Shown here: one piece after another, positions 1-10,479 of the stretch
How the letters are laid out: every line of letters begins with the position of its first letter
Position numbering within the stretch: the stretch's first letter is position 1
Assembly: GCA_001574975.1 (NCBI GenBank)
Contig: KQ965826.1
Coordinates: 120,736 to 184,735, forward strand
Source of the DNA: Gonapodya prolifera JEL478
Taxonomy: Eukaryota; Monoblepharomycota; Monoblepharidomycetes; Monoblepharidales; Gonapodyaceae
Direction: 5' to 3'
Length of the DNA: 64,000 nucleotides
The notes under the pieces: generated by a model
The model's database searches: none
What the model was told of the DNA's origin: nothing
What the model saw: only the letters and a program-made list of their open reading frames with translations
Position numbers and translations under genes: made by a program

Positions 1-1365
1 TCCAAGTTTCCATTTCCAGAAAACCGTCTGTACGGACCAATTGACGGCCTTATTCCAAACTCAACTATCATCTGTCGCCTCACCTTCAACAACACCAATA
101 CTGGGCTGTACACCCTGACGGACAACTTTCCTCCGAGCTGCATTTCAGAAAACCAAGTGATTCAGAATCTGAATAGGGCGCCGACTCAAACGAAGGAAGC
201 TGCATCTACCGCGACCCCTGTTTCAAGTCCGGGCCCTAATGTTGCCGCCATTGGAGGAGGAGCTGTCGCAGGGGTGTTGGCGGTTATTACAGTTATCGGA
301 TTGTTCTTTTTCTTTCGCACCCGACGACGGAAGAATTTGGAGCGTAAAAGCCCAGAGCAAAAGGAACCTCACTGGTATGGACTGCCTAGTTCTCCTCCAT
401 TGGGATTCAGATGTCACAATTACATTGTTCACTCAATCCTCCCAAATGCAACCTCGAAACATGCGCAGGTTCTTCCTTCGCATCGCTGGCCCACAAGGAC
501 TAGAAGACGCTTCGGGGATAGATTATTCCGGACCTCTTTTTACAGTCGTTCAAAAGGTGAGAGGAATCGATGTCGACTTCAATGAAGAAGCAGCTTCACA
601 AAACTCCTCTCCCAAGTACGACGCACAAGCTGTAGATGAAATGGATCTTGTTCCCGAGCAAGTAGTGCAAGTGCAAACGATTTTCCGAGATGGGTGAGAC
701 TCTTTTCCCTCCTTTTCCACAACTCACAACCGGTCGTTCTGATTAGTGTCTTTTACCTCGGTCTGCAGGTGGGCGGCGTGCTGGGACTCAGCTACGGGGA
801 AATTCGGAACTGCGCCCCTGTGTGTTTTGCTGCTTGAACTTCGCGGCAAGAGTGACACTGACGGACTCGATCATCCTCGTGCATCAGTGACTGTCTCCTC
901 CTCAGTGATCACATTCTCCCCCAAGCCGAGGTCATGTCCTTCCCCCTTGCGCGAGGTGAAGGCTCCTTTGTCCGCGACGCATCTCTCCCTGCATCATTCT
1001 TCCAAAACACCAACACCACCAAACTCACCAACTCCGCCACCGCCAACCCCTTCCCATCTTCAAGCGCGGGATCGCCCTCCGGAACAGTATTCTCCCCCCG
1101 AAGTGCCCGCGCGTCTTCGACTAACACGACGGCAGCGGGTGGGTCTTTGGGCGCCTTGTCGAGCCTTGGGTCGTCGATTGCACTGACGTCGCCGAGCGTG
1201 ATGGTGGGTAGGCGACGGTCCGCGAGCAGGACGCCTGGTGGAGAACAGAACGTTGAGGTGGAAAGCGCTTCACCGGTGTCGTACAGTGGGCGAAATACGA
1301 ACTCGGGAACGGCAGCTGACTATGTCGTGGAATTGAATGACATTCAGCGGAGGCTGGGTACATAG
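1..1365 (+). CDS. Single-pass membrane protein with cytosolic SH3 domain (5' partial)
   Basis: The gene enters from the left edge in frame 1. The first part has N-glycosylation-like Asn-x-Thr/Ser sites and a Ser/Thr/Pro stretch, then one hydrophobic helix of about 25 residues (roughly nt 235-315) followed by a basic stop-transfer run (RTRRRK). This gives an outside-N, inside-C type I topology. After an intron (probably 375-469) the reading moves to frame 2 and shows an SH3-like pattern: DEMDLVPEQVV, then IFRDG, an intron starting at about 692, then WAACWDSATGKFG and a PLCVLLLE strand. The C-terminal Ser/Ala-rich tail (about 934-1365, frame 1) is probably joined through a further intron whose borders I could not fix. 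A membrane anchor plus SH3 is the build of fungal Sho1/Fus1-type signalling or fusion proteins, but no specific orthology is claimed. Confidence 0.6.
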
Positions 1366-1513
1366 TTCTCCTATTTCAAGAATTGTGATGTTGTATGTAC
1401 AGTTTTGTTTTGGCACGACACCACATCCTTCACAAGGGAGGACCTTTTGAATGGGCGAAGCACAGGTCCCGGAGTGAAGACTCAAACCCCCTAATTTTCC
1501 AATCAGCACTCCA

Positions 1514-2973
1514 ATGACCGGAAGGACCATCGTAGAATCCGCGCCATCAGCAAATGTCACTCAAGTGACAGTGTGTGCGCCTGTCAACATCGCGGTCATC
1601 AAATACTGGGTGAGTGAAGACGATAAGCTCTTCTCACATTGTGGCATCGTCTGATGAATAGCCTCCCACCACACGTTTCTCTTTTCAATCGCCACATTTG
1701 GCATGTCTCTATGCCTTATGTGACAATCGCATCGTCGTGGCGACAGGGGAAGCGCTCGGTTTCTCTCAACCTCCCCACAAACTCATCCCTCTCCGTGACC
1801 CTCCACACGGACGACCTCCGCTCCACCACTACCGCCGCATGCTCCCCGCTTTTTGCGTCGTCCGGTGAAGGGGACATTCTGTGGCTCAATGGGAAGAAGG
1901 AAAACGTCGCCAAGGCAAAGCGTTTCGCTGCTGCAGTTGAGGAAGCGCGAAAGATGCGGAGAGAGAGGGAGGCGGCGGACGCAAGCTTGCCGAAGCTTTC
2001 GCAACAACCTATCCGTATTGCGTCTGTGAACAACTTCCCCACCGCGGCTGGGCTCGCCTCGTCAGCGTCAGGGTACGCAGCACTTGTTTTTGCGCTCAAG
2101 GAGCTCTACGACCTTCCTGTGTCGGCAACAGAGCTCTCGCGGGCAGCGCGACTGGGCTCAGGCTCAGCGTGTAGATCTGTATTTGGCGGATTCGTCGCTT
2201 GGAGGGCGGGCGAGAAGGAGGACGGTTTGGACTCTGTTGCAGAGCAAGTGGCGGACGATAGACACTGGCCCGAGGTTGAAGCTCTTATCTTGGTTGCCTC
2301 TGACGCCAAGAAGGACGTCGGAAGCACTGAGGGAATGCAGGGGACCGTGGCGACCTCGGCGCTGTTCCCCGCGAGGGTGGCGAACTCCGTTCCAAAGCGG
2401 ATGAAGGAAATGGAGCAAGCTATCGCCAACGGTGACTTTGACCTCTTCGCCGAAACGACCATGCGGGACTCAAATCAGTTCCACGCGACGTGTCTCGACA
2501 CATACCCTCCTGTCTTCTACATGAACGACGCCTCCCGCGCAGTGGTCCGCCTCGTCCACGCTTACAACGACCTTTTTCTGGCCAAGGAACCATCTGATGG
2601 TGACGGGACCGAAGGACCCATATACCGAGGATATCGCTGCGCGTACACTTTTGATGCTGGTCCCAACGCAGTCATCTACACACTCCGCTCGAACCTTCCC
2701 GAACTCGCCGCAATTGTCCAGCAGCTCATCCTTACTGCCCCCGAAACGAACAAGGAGGAATTCTGGGGCCCCCACCTGACTAAAATTTTCAACTCGGGGT
2801 CTCTGCCGGACGTTTCTGGGGTCGTTGAGAAAATGGGGCTTTCACCCCTTCCTGTTGGTGCTATTCGGCGTGCGATTCACACGAAAGTAGGCCCCGGACC
2901 CACGGTGCTGGCCAAGGGTTATGTTGATGGAGTGAGCTTGTTGCTAACCGATGGAAACATTATTGAGAAGTAG
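1514..2973 (+). CDS. MVD1/ERG19: Diphosphomevalonate decarboxylase
   Basis: Cytosolic enzyme of the mevalonate pathway: ATP-dependent decarboxylation of mevalonate diphosphate to isopentenyl diphosphate, feeding ergosterol and prenyl synthesis. Exon 1 (1514-1609) starts at ATG 1514 and ends in APVNIAVIKYW. The intron is 1610-1746 (gtgagt...cag). Exon 2 (1747-2973) opens GKRSVSLNLPTNSSLSVTL, which joins exactly as in the family. The GHMP-kinase ATP loop FPTAAGLASSASGYAAL, the GSGSACRSVFGGF segment and the late DAGPN motif are present. Predicted length is 440 aa, somewhat longer than the roughly 400 aa usual for the family, because of insertions such as the charged stretch around residues 80-95. 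No damage seen. Confidence 0.95.
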
Positions 2974-3280
2974 ATGTAACTACAAACCGATCCATTCTAG
3001 AAGAACGATGTGCGTGTTGCAATTCGCGCGTCGTCGTACACATTGACCACAATATGCGACCCCCAAACACTGAAGGTCTGGACATGACCGAGAGTCTTGG
3101 GCTTCATTCCGGTCAATTATGAAATCGAGAAGCCCCGAAGGATTTACGTGAGGGATGACCAGTTCTCTCGGGCTTATTTGGCGTTGATCGTGACCCCACA
3201 GATGCCTCTGTTTGGACGGCAAGATGGGCTGGTGTGGCACCCACCCTTTCAGCCAATCGCTCGATTTCCCCCGTTTCTCG

Positions 3281-4203
3281 ATGCCCACGCTTCCGCGGCA
3301 CCGCGACGATACTCAGTCGGAGTACTCCATCAATGAGGGCGAGAAGTACTACAGGGTAAGAGCTCCACACATTGCAGCCGAGCTCGGCGTTGTGAAGCCA
3401 GCTCTAACGATCTCTCTACAACGTGGTACGAACAATCAATCGACTTATCAAGGGTGGTAAGGAGATTAAACTACCCGAGTGGCCCGCTCAAGAGGTTCGT
3501 GCCATCCATCGTGCCTGTTGTACCTTCATTGATCATTTGTCTCACAGGAGTCACGAGTAATGAGGAAGATCGATTTTCGACTAATACCATGGCTAATCGT
3601 TTGCGATACATCCCAAAACGTGAGTCGGAGAAGTCCATTCGGTGGATAGAGGAACTAGTTGACCATTTCAGCGTCCTGCTATTCTGCTAGATTGACCGTG
3701 GCAATATTAGCAATGATAAGAAACCTTGACAGCTATTGTTTCCTCGCAACGAGCATAAGTTTCACGTCTGCTGCTTGCTTTCTTTGCAACACTATAGCCG
3801 CCATTATGAACGCCGAGACTCCAACGCACACCATGTTCTATCAGCTCTCAATCACTGGAACTCAGTTTAACTGGGCATTGAGTGTCTTCTTTTGTGAGGT
3901 CAAGTCCAAGTTCTGTGCACAACGAAACCTTCCAAACTTATGTATGCTCGCTAATCGAACAGTCGGATACTCGGCAGTACTTCTTCTGTACCTCGTGACA
4001 GTATGGTCCATCCATCGGGAGGGTGTTTACGTCGGGCAAAAGGCTAATGAGACAGGTGCGCAGGTGCGCTGAATTACATGATTTTGTCACACAATTTTTG
4101 TTCATTGAACCTTTTCTCAGTCCTCGAGCATGGCGGCATTGAGCTTGAAGGGGATCAGGTCGCGGATATCGAAAAGGTTATGAGCGCGGATCATCAGAAG
4201 TGA
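3281..4203 (+). pseudogene. Internally deleted MFS permease (Dal5/Tna1 type)
   Basis: This is a remnant of the permease family found intact at 14695-17696. Exons encode an N-terminus ending in KLPEWPAQE, then ESRVMRKIDFRLIPWL, IDRGNISN, MNAETPTHTMFYQLSITG and FNWALSVFF. VGYS then joins straight onto the family's last transmembrane helix and tail (LLLYLVTVWSIHREGVYVG, EHGGIELEGDQVAD, TGA 4201-4203). Everything from TM2 to about TM11, some 350 residues, is missing. The 5' splice site after IDRGNISN is lost: the sequence at 3716 reads ataag where the 14695 paralog has gtaag. Such a product cannot be a working 12-TM carrier. N-terminal exon borders are approximate. Confidence 0.8.
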
Positions 4204-4445
4204 ATCGTCTGGTTCCGCTGTATCATTTTGCAATGTTGTATACAGTTTGCAATCGGATGCATTCATGGTTAAATATAGATGCACGCTGTTCGCGTTCGTC
4301 AACTTTTTGTCGTCGGGAGGTCTTTCTGCCTTTGTGTTTTCTGCCCCTATGCCGTGGCCCGTGGGGGACAATTTTCTCTTGCGGCAACCTCCGCCAGCAC
4401 GACAATTCGCCAATTCCGATTCGCTTACGGGAGCGCAATACAGTC

Positions 4446-5739
4446 ATGTCCGTGATGGGACTTTCAAATATTGCGGACCAGAATGATAGCGCTATCGCGG
4501 TGCAAGTCTACGTGAACGCTTTTACGCTCGCGAGTTTCGTGCAATCAACCACAAACGTAAAGCACAGGTGAAGCACAAACTTTCAACTCCGTTCCCCATC
4601 AGTGTCGTCGCGCAGCTTGTCATTCTCGTCACTTTCTTGCCCGACCGTCTTCCCGACCTCGCCGTCTTCCCGACCTCCCGTAAGTTCCTTAGCGTCCTCA
4701 CAATCGTTTCCTCCGTGCTGTCCGCTCTGTTGGTGTTCCTCTCTTGCAACCACTCATGCAATCCTCCGTTCCGTGAGTCATGGCGTTTACAAACACAGCG
4801 CGTGAACGGTTTAGGAATTCAGGGATCGCTCCACCTCTCCGTCCCCGCCTTCCATTTCCGCCACTTTCGAAGAATCGCGTGTTCCATGTATATGGTGGGC
4901 TAAATTGGCAAATGGGCCACGTATTTTTTGCGAATATGGTTGCTCGCCTTTCGTAGAAATATCGGTGATGTTTTGTGTTGGAGTCCTGATCGTGGTGCAT
5001 GCTCCCACTCATCAGTGGTGCGTTCGAATATTTTTTCACACCAGAAAGTCTTCAAACCCTTTTCAATCAGGTGGTGCGCAATCTCTCCTGCTGTTCGGGT
5101 GCTGCCCCGCACCTGAGTCGCAGCGTTGGACGAAACTGGTGGCATCCATTACAGGAGCTGTAATCAGCCTGGTCTTTACTGTTTTGCATGTGTTCTTTTT
5201 GTGGCCTTATTTCCGGGATCCACTTTCAGGCAAGTACAACACAACCACCACAATCGTCATCTCTCCGAATCGATTCTCGGCCACGTTGCGGCTGTTTGCG
5301 AGCAGCATTCTGGTCATGCTCGTGGATTTCATTCAATGGACTATTTGAAGATTCGTGAGTTGCGGCTTCATGATTCGCTGGAAGCGCATTTCTAACACAA
5401 TTCGTCCCCTACCAATTCGTATCGGATGCGCAGCACTTCTACATCCTCATCTGGGGCGCTCAGATCTTGTCGGATATCATTTACTGCAGTTACATGCGGG
5501 TTTTCGCAAACGACCTCCACTGTGAGGCCCAGCTCTCGATGCAACCGTTAGTCAAACAAGCGTACGGAATGGACTCGAGGCCTGCAAGTCCAGGAGCACA
5601 GCCAGGGGCGGAGGTCGACTACGTTTCTTTGGATTCAATGGGCATGAGAAAGGCCACATCGCCTGTTCTGTCAGAAATGCCACATACCGTCGTCTCCGAG
5701 AGGGCGACCAGGAGTTTCGTTGCGGAGCTCCTGGGATAG
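4446..5739 (+). pseudogene. Seven-TM family copy A, degenerate
   Basis: Copy A of the unrecognised seven-TM family described at 8902-10180. It keeps a first exon (MSVMGLSNIADQND..., with VQVYVNAFTLAS), the TM1-TM2 exon (VVAQLVILVTFLP...), parts of exon 3, the TM5-TM6 exon and the TM7/tail exon (SDIIYCSYMRVFANDLH). Exon 3 has an in-frame TAA at 4901-4903 where the other copies encode Asn in the VGNIGKW motif, then a frame change before the VGVLIVVHAPTHQ segment. In exon 4 the residues corresponding to CSGPIT are lost and the frame shifts. The exon-1 donor is also destroyed (GAG|tttcgt); a replacement donor about 30 nt downstream (CACAG|gtgaag near 4568) would keep phase. Confidence 0.75.
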
Positions 5740-5957
5740 AACCTAAGGTTGCTTTTGTGGTGATGGATGCATCACACTGAAAATGTATATGCGCGCTGGT
5801 CGCGTTTGCTATCTGTGTAATTAACTGTACCGACTGATGGCGTGATCGCTTTGTTTTTGGTGTTTTTCGGTGTTACCTACCCTGCGGTAAATCTTACCTT
5901 CGTGGCGAACCACTCAGTTTGTCAGCTAACGTTTGATTGCACGAGTTGGCCGCTTTC

Positions 5958-7241
5958 ATGGCGGGGACTACGGTGCTTCCGAACTCTGTGGACCTGACGG
6001 ATGGAGACATCTCAATCACTCTCGCCAGGTATGAGCCATCAAAGACGAGCGCGGGGTCCCGACGTTCAATTTAACGTTTTTATCCATAATGCCGCTACCC
6101 ATCAGTGTTGTCGCGCAGGTGGTCATTTTAGTGACGTTCATCCCGGATATGGCAGTGTTTCCGCCATCGCTCAAGTTCCTCAGCGTCCTCACCATCGTTT
6201 CGTCGATGCTATCGGCTCTTGTTTTGTTTATATCGGGCAACTTTTCGTGCAAACCCACCATTCGGTGAGTGTACCTTCTTTTGTGCAAGAACAGCAAAGC
6301 CTTCAGGGATCACTCCAGTCCGACGTCACAGAGTCGGGTGCACGCTTTACATGGTGGGCAACATTGGAAAATGGTGCACATAATCTCTGAGGCTATGGTT
6401 GCTCTCCTTTCGGAAAAATTTGGGCGTTATGTGTTGTGTCAGATTGATGATTGTGGCGCACGTTGCGACCCACCAGTGGTGCGTTCGGTCTATATTTTCT
6501 TTCCAAAATTTCTCCACGTTGTTAATGTAGAATGCAGGTGGTGCGCCATCTCACCGGTGAACGGGTATTGCCGCGCCTTTGCAGCGGTCCCATCACACCG
6601 GAGCCGCTGCAATGGACGGAATTGGTAGCGTTCATTTCAGGGGCTGTGGTCAATCTGGTTTTTATCGTTCTTCACGTGTTCTATCTTTGGACTTATTTCC
6701 GCGTCGCCATTTCGGGGAAGTTCAACACGTCTTCCACGATGATAGCCTCTCCGGATCGATTCTTGGCCACATTGCGACTCTTTTCCAGTAGCATCCTTGT
6801 CATGCTAATTGATTTCATTCAATCGTCCATTCGCAGATTTGTGAGTACCGGTTTCATGCCGAATATTCTCAAAGGCAAATTTTCAAAACACTTTGTCACC
6901 TACCAGTTCGTATCGGATGCACTACACTTTTTATCCTCATCTGGGGCGCTCAGATAATTTCAGATATCATTTACTGCAGCTATATGCTGGTTTTTGCAAA
7001 CGACCTCCACCGTGAGGCTCAGCTTGCGACGCAACCGTTGGTGCAAGAAGCGTACTGAGTCGGGAGACCCATTAGTCCAGGAGCGCAGCCTGGGATGGAG
7101 ATTGATTACGTTTCCTTGGATCAAGTTATGTCAGGGAAGACCACGTCATCCCCTGTTCGATCAGAAATGCCACTGCCCATAGCTGCTGCGAAAGGGCGAC
7201 CAGGACGCGTGTCACGGGGCTCTTGGGACAGGACCCTGTAA
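5958..7241 (+). pseudogene. Seven-TM family copy B, degenerate
   Basis: Copy B of the seven-TM family. ATG 5958 opens a first exon in which the usual QVYVNSITLAR segment is shortened to ISITLAR. The TM1-TM2 exon is intact (VVAQVVILVTFIPDMAVF...). Exon 3 reads VGCTLYMVGNIGKWCT and then hits TAA at 6381-6383, where copy D has a Tyr codon (TAT). Exon 4 carries a one-base deletion near 6555, and the last exon lacks one base in a T run near 6930; beyond each, the family sequence resumes in another frame (GERVLPRLCSGPIT..., SYMLVFANDLHREAQL). Several independent lesions make a functional product unlikely. Confidence 0.75.
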
Positions 7242-7694
7242 ACCTTTTTCAATTCGTCTTGATGAGCCGCTTTCGCTGGTCGAATCATTGTTATAAATAA
7301 TCGTAATTTAGCTCCCTTTCGAGACGCCTTTGAAATTTCTTAATCTTGTTCGTTCTTATAGTGTGTAGTGTTTGCAACTTCGGGTATTGAGATAAACCCA
7401 TGGCGCTTCTTGAACAATAACTTGAATTATAATCTTTCACTTCCCTAATAATTCTCCCCTTTGTCTGTTACCCTGTTTGCAACCAACCTCTTCTCCTGAA
7501 TACAAAGCGACCCTCTCTACGCTCCTGTGAGATTGGGGGACAACTGGGACAATACTTCGGGTGCCGAAGTGTTCCTCCTTCTTGCTGCCCACGGCCGACT
7601 TGGCAGGGTAGACCTGCGCACCGACTCCCCATATACATAATCGCAACTTAGCAGCTAACGATCACACTGGCCATTCCCACGGGTTGCCAGATCC
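7242..7694. other. Spacer with no recognisable gene
   Basis: Between seven-TM copies B and C. I see no supported coding exon or structured element. A short segment (about 7440-7530: ccctt/tttgtctgttaccctctttgcaaccaac...) closely resembles 8700-8740, the spacer before copy D, so the duplicated unit appears to include upstream DNA as well as the gene. Confidence 0.5.
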
Positions 7695-8518
7695 ATGGAT
7701 GGCGGAGCCAACTTCACAAACTTTCCAGTGGTGAGGCAAAGATCCGCGATTGATGATTGCTGAAGAAAAACAACTCCAACGCTTGGTTCGCTCAGGTGGT
7801 GCGCCTTTTTTCCTGCAACGCGAGTCTTGCCGCGACTATGCAGACCAGGTCCCAGCACCGTGGATCACGGCCCCCAATTGATAGACCTTATCCATATTGG
7901 GGGCTGTACTGTTGAACCTCATCTTCATCATTTTGCATGTCTACTCCCTCTGGAGCTATTTCCAAGACGTCTTCGCTGGCCGGAAGGCAACTGCTCGCGC
8001 CGGAGGATCGTCCTCGATTCTCGCCCCGATGAGCATTTTTCGCTGCACCTCTGAGACTATTTCCGGTAGTATATTTGTAATGCTGGTGGACTTTGTCCAA
8101 TTTATGGTACGGTATTTGTAAGTTGTCATTTTGTCGCAAAATTCGAAGAATCAGATTTCGGCTGACGCCACTAGTGTCGGTCAGTTCACTTCTGACCCTC
8201 TCCACTTCTTCATCCTGATTTGGGAGCCCACATTGTGTCGGATGTCATCTACTGCAGCTACATGAGAGTTCTTGCATCGCGAGGCCCAGCTCATGGCACA
8301 ACCCTTGGTGCAAGAAGCGTACGGAGACACCGCCAATGCCAATTAGCCCAGGAGCGCAGCCTAGGGCGGAGATTGAAGTATGTTCCCATGGATTTAATGG
8401 TGGTAGGGATCACGCGCACGTCATCCCCTGTTTCGTCAACATGCCACAGCCCATAACAGCTACGAAAGGGCGACCAGGAAGCGCGTCGTGGAGCTCTTGG
8501 GACAGGACCATCCCATGA
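7695..8518 (+). pseudogene. Seven-TM family copy C, internally deleted
   Basis: Copy C starts with MDGGANFTNF, resembling the N-terminus of the other copies, but the two exons carrying TM1-TM4 are absent. The sequence goes directly to the exon-4 region (GAVLLNLIFIILHVYSLWSY, then SGSIFVMLVDFVQFMVRY), with the start of that exon out of frame relative to copy D. The last exon is recognisable (FILIW, HIVSDVIYCSYMRVLA) but has indels and lacks the NDLHR segment. Closest by eye to copy D. Not expected to make a membrane receptor. Confidence 0.7.
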
Positions 8519-8901
8519 GCCCTTTGAACCTCTTCTTGATGATGATTTTGTTGGTCGTAATATTCTTATTGACCGTTTAACTCCCTTTCGAGTTGCCCTT
8601 GCTATTTCTTGACGGGTTTTTCGCTCCTTTTGTGTGTGGTAGTATTCAATTTGGATTAGATGTACAGCACATGGCTGTGATCCGGGGTAGAATGCCATTG
8701 ACTCCCCTTTGTCCGTTACCCTCTTTGCAACCAACTCTTCTCCTACAATGCAAAGTGTTCGACCCTCGGCTCCTTTTTTTTTCTCGGTGCCCGGGGGACA
8801 ATATATAATTCCGGGGCCGCCAACGCCCCATCAGGTCGAGGCCAACTTGGCAACAGGCGCTGTTACCGATTCCCTTGCAGTCGCAAGCCTAGGACAACGC
8901 A
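8519..8901. other. Upstream region of seven-TM copy D
   Basis: No exon seen. It contains a T-run/pyrimidine tract at about 8765-8785 and a near-copy of the 7440-7530 spacer motif. This is the likely promoter region of the only intact family member; no specific regulator site is claimed. Confidence 0.35.
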
Positions 8902-10180
8902 ATGGCAGAGACGGACCTAGCAAACTTTGCCAATCAGGCTGATGGCACGGTCTCGATTCAGGTTTATGTGAACTCCATCACCCTTGCGAGGCACGTGGAA
9001 TCGAGCTTTTTAAGAATCAGTATCTGGCGGCTCATCTTCCAATCGGATTAGTGTCGTCGCTCAACTGGTCATTCTGGTTACATTTTTACCCGACCTTTCG
9101 GTCTTCCCGGCCTCCCTCAAGTTTTTGAGCATATTCACCATCGTTTCCTCGATGATGTCGGCACTGATCGTGTTCATCTCGGGCAACTACGCCTGCAATC
9201 CTGCAATTCAGTGAGTGCGCCACACCACACCAGCAATCAAGGGATCTCCTCGGCGAAACACCAACCGCTTTTCGACATCAGAATCGGATGCACTTTCTTT
9301 CTACTTGGTAACATCGGAAAATGGTGCACTTATACTCTGAGGGTCTGGCTTCTCTCATATCGTCGGAATCTGGGGATCATGATACTTGTCGGATCCCTCA
9401 TTGGGGCCCACGTGTTGACTTTCCAATGGTGAGAGACCAACAAGACTTTTTGCAATTACGAAGCGACATTTTTGACACTTGGTCTGCCCAGGTGGTGTGC
9501 AGTCTCCCCTGCCGAACGGGTGTTGCCGCGCCTTTGCAGTGGTCCCATCACAGACGAGCAGCTTCGATGGACAGACCTCACCGGATCCATTTTGGGGGCT
9601 GTGGTGAACCTAGTCTTCATTATTTTGCATGTCTACTACCTCTGGGGTTATTTCCGCGACGTCTTTGCTGGAAAGGCAACTTCACATCTGGGAGGACCGT
9701 CAGCGATTCTAGCCCCGACAAACAGGTTCGCCGCCACTCTGAGACTCTTTTCCGGTAGTATTCTCGTCATGTTGGTGGACTTTGTTCAATTTACCCTGAG
9801 AAAGTTTGTGAGTTGAAGTTTGGTTACAACATTCGGGGAATCACCCAGCTTACGTCGTGCTTGTTGACCAGTTCACTTCCGATCCCCTCCACTTCTTCAT
9901 CCTCATTTGGGGAGCTCAAATCGTGTCAGATATCATCTACTGCAGCTACATGCGTCGATTTGCCAACGATCTTCATCGCGAGGCACAGCTCTCGGCGAAG
10001 CACCCATATGAAGCCGCTCCGCGTTCCACTACCCCAGGACTGCATCCTGGAGGGGAGATCGACTATGTTGCATTGGATCCTGTGGGTACTGTGAAAGCCA
10101 CATCTCCCGTTTTGGCAGATATGCCGCTGCCCGTCCCTGCTGCAAAAGGACGGCCGGGACTTATGGCCCGGAGGTCGTGA
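8902..10180 (+). CDS. Seven-transmembrane receptor-like protein (copy D, intact)
   Basis: I do not recognise the family. Five exons fit: 8902-8990, 9052-9210, 9282-9428, 9492-9807 and 9872-10180 (TGA), giving 339 aa. Hydrophobic helices by eye: VVAQLVILVTFLP (~31-45); FLSIFTIVSSMMSALIVFI (~54-73); CTFFLLGNIGKWCTYTL to about residue 108; LGIMILVGSLIGAHVLTF (~111-129); SILGAVVNLVFIILHVYYLW (~160-180); LFSGSILVMLVDFVQF (~214-232); HFFILIWGAQIVSDIIYCSY (~242-261). The tail is about 75 aa, hydrophilic and Pro-rich. Seven helices plus a hydrophilic tail suggest a GPCR-like topology, but no DRY/NPxxY-type motif was found. The first intron would use GC-AG borders (GAG|gcacgt). It is the only copy of six without stops or frame breaks. 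Function unknown. Confidence 0.65.
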
Positions 10181-10479
10181 GATAGAGCGTAATCTGGATC
10201 AGAGGCGTGGACTCGAGAGGATGCTTTTGACTGATTCTTGATTGGACATGCTTGATGTTTCGTAGCAATAGTGCTGGGAGGGGAGGATGACAGTTTCTTG
10301 CCCAAAACCTCGTAGAATATTTTGCAATTCATAGTCGAGTGTCTCAATAATCCAACCGTTTGACTGCTGAGATGAAGAGATTCGACGTGGTTGTTGCGCG
10401 ACTCAATTTAACGCAAACAACACATCTTTATAAAGTGCAGCTCCATCCCCGGAAGCTTTAGCACCTTACCACCACACGA

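Noticed and set aside
2106-2462. Antisense ORFs within ERG19
   Set aside because: Shadows of a long, well-conserved coding exon.
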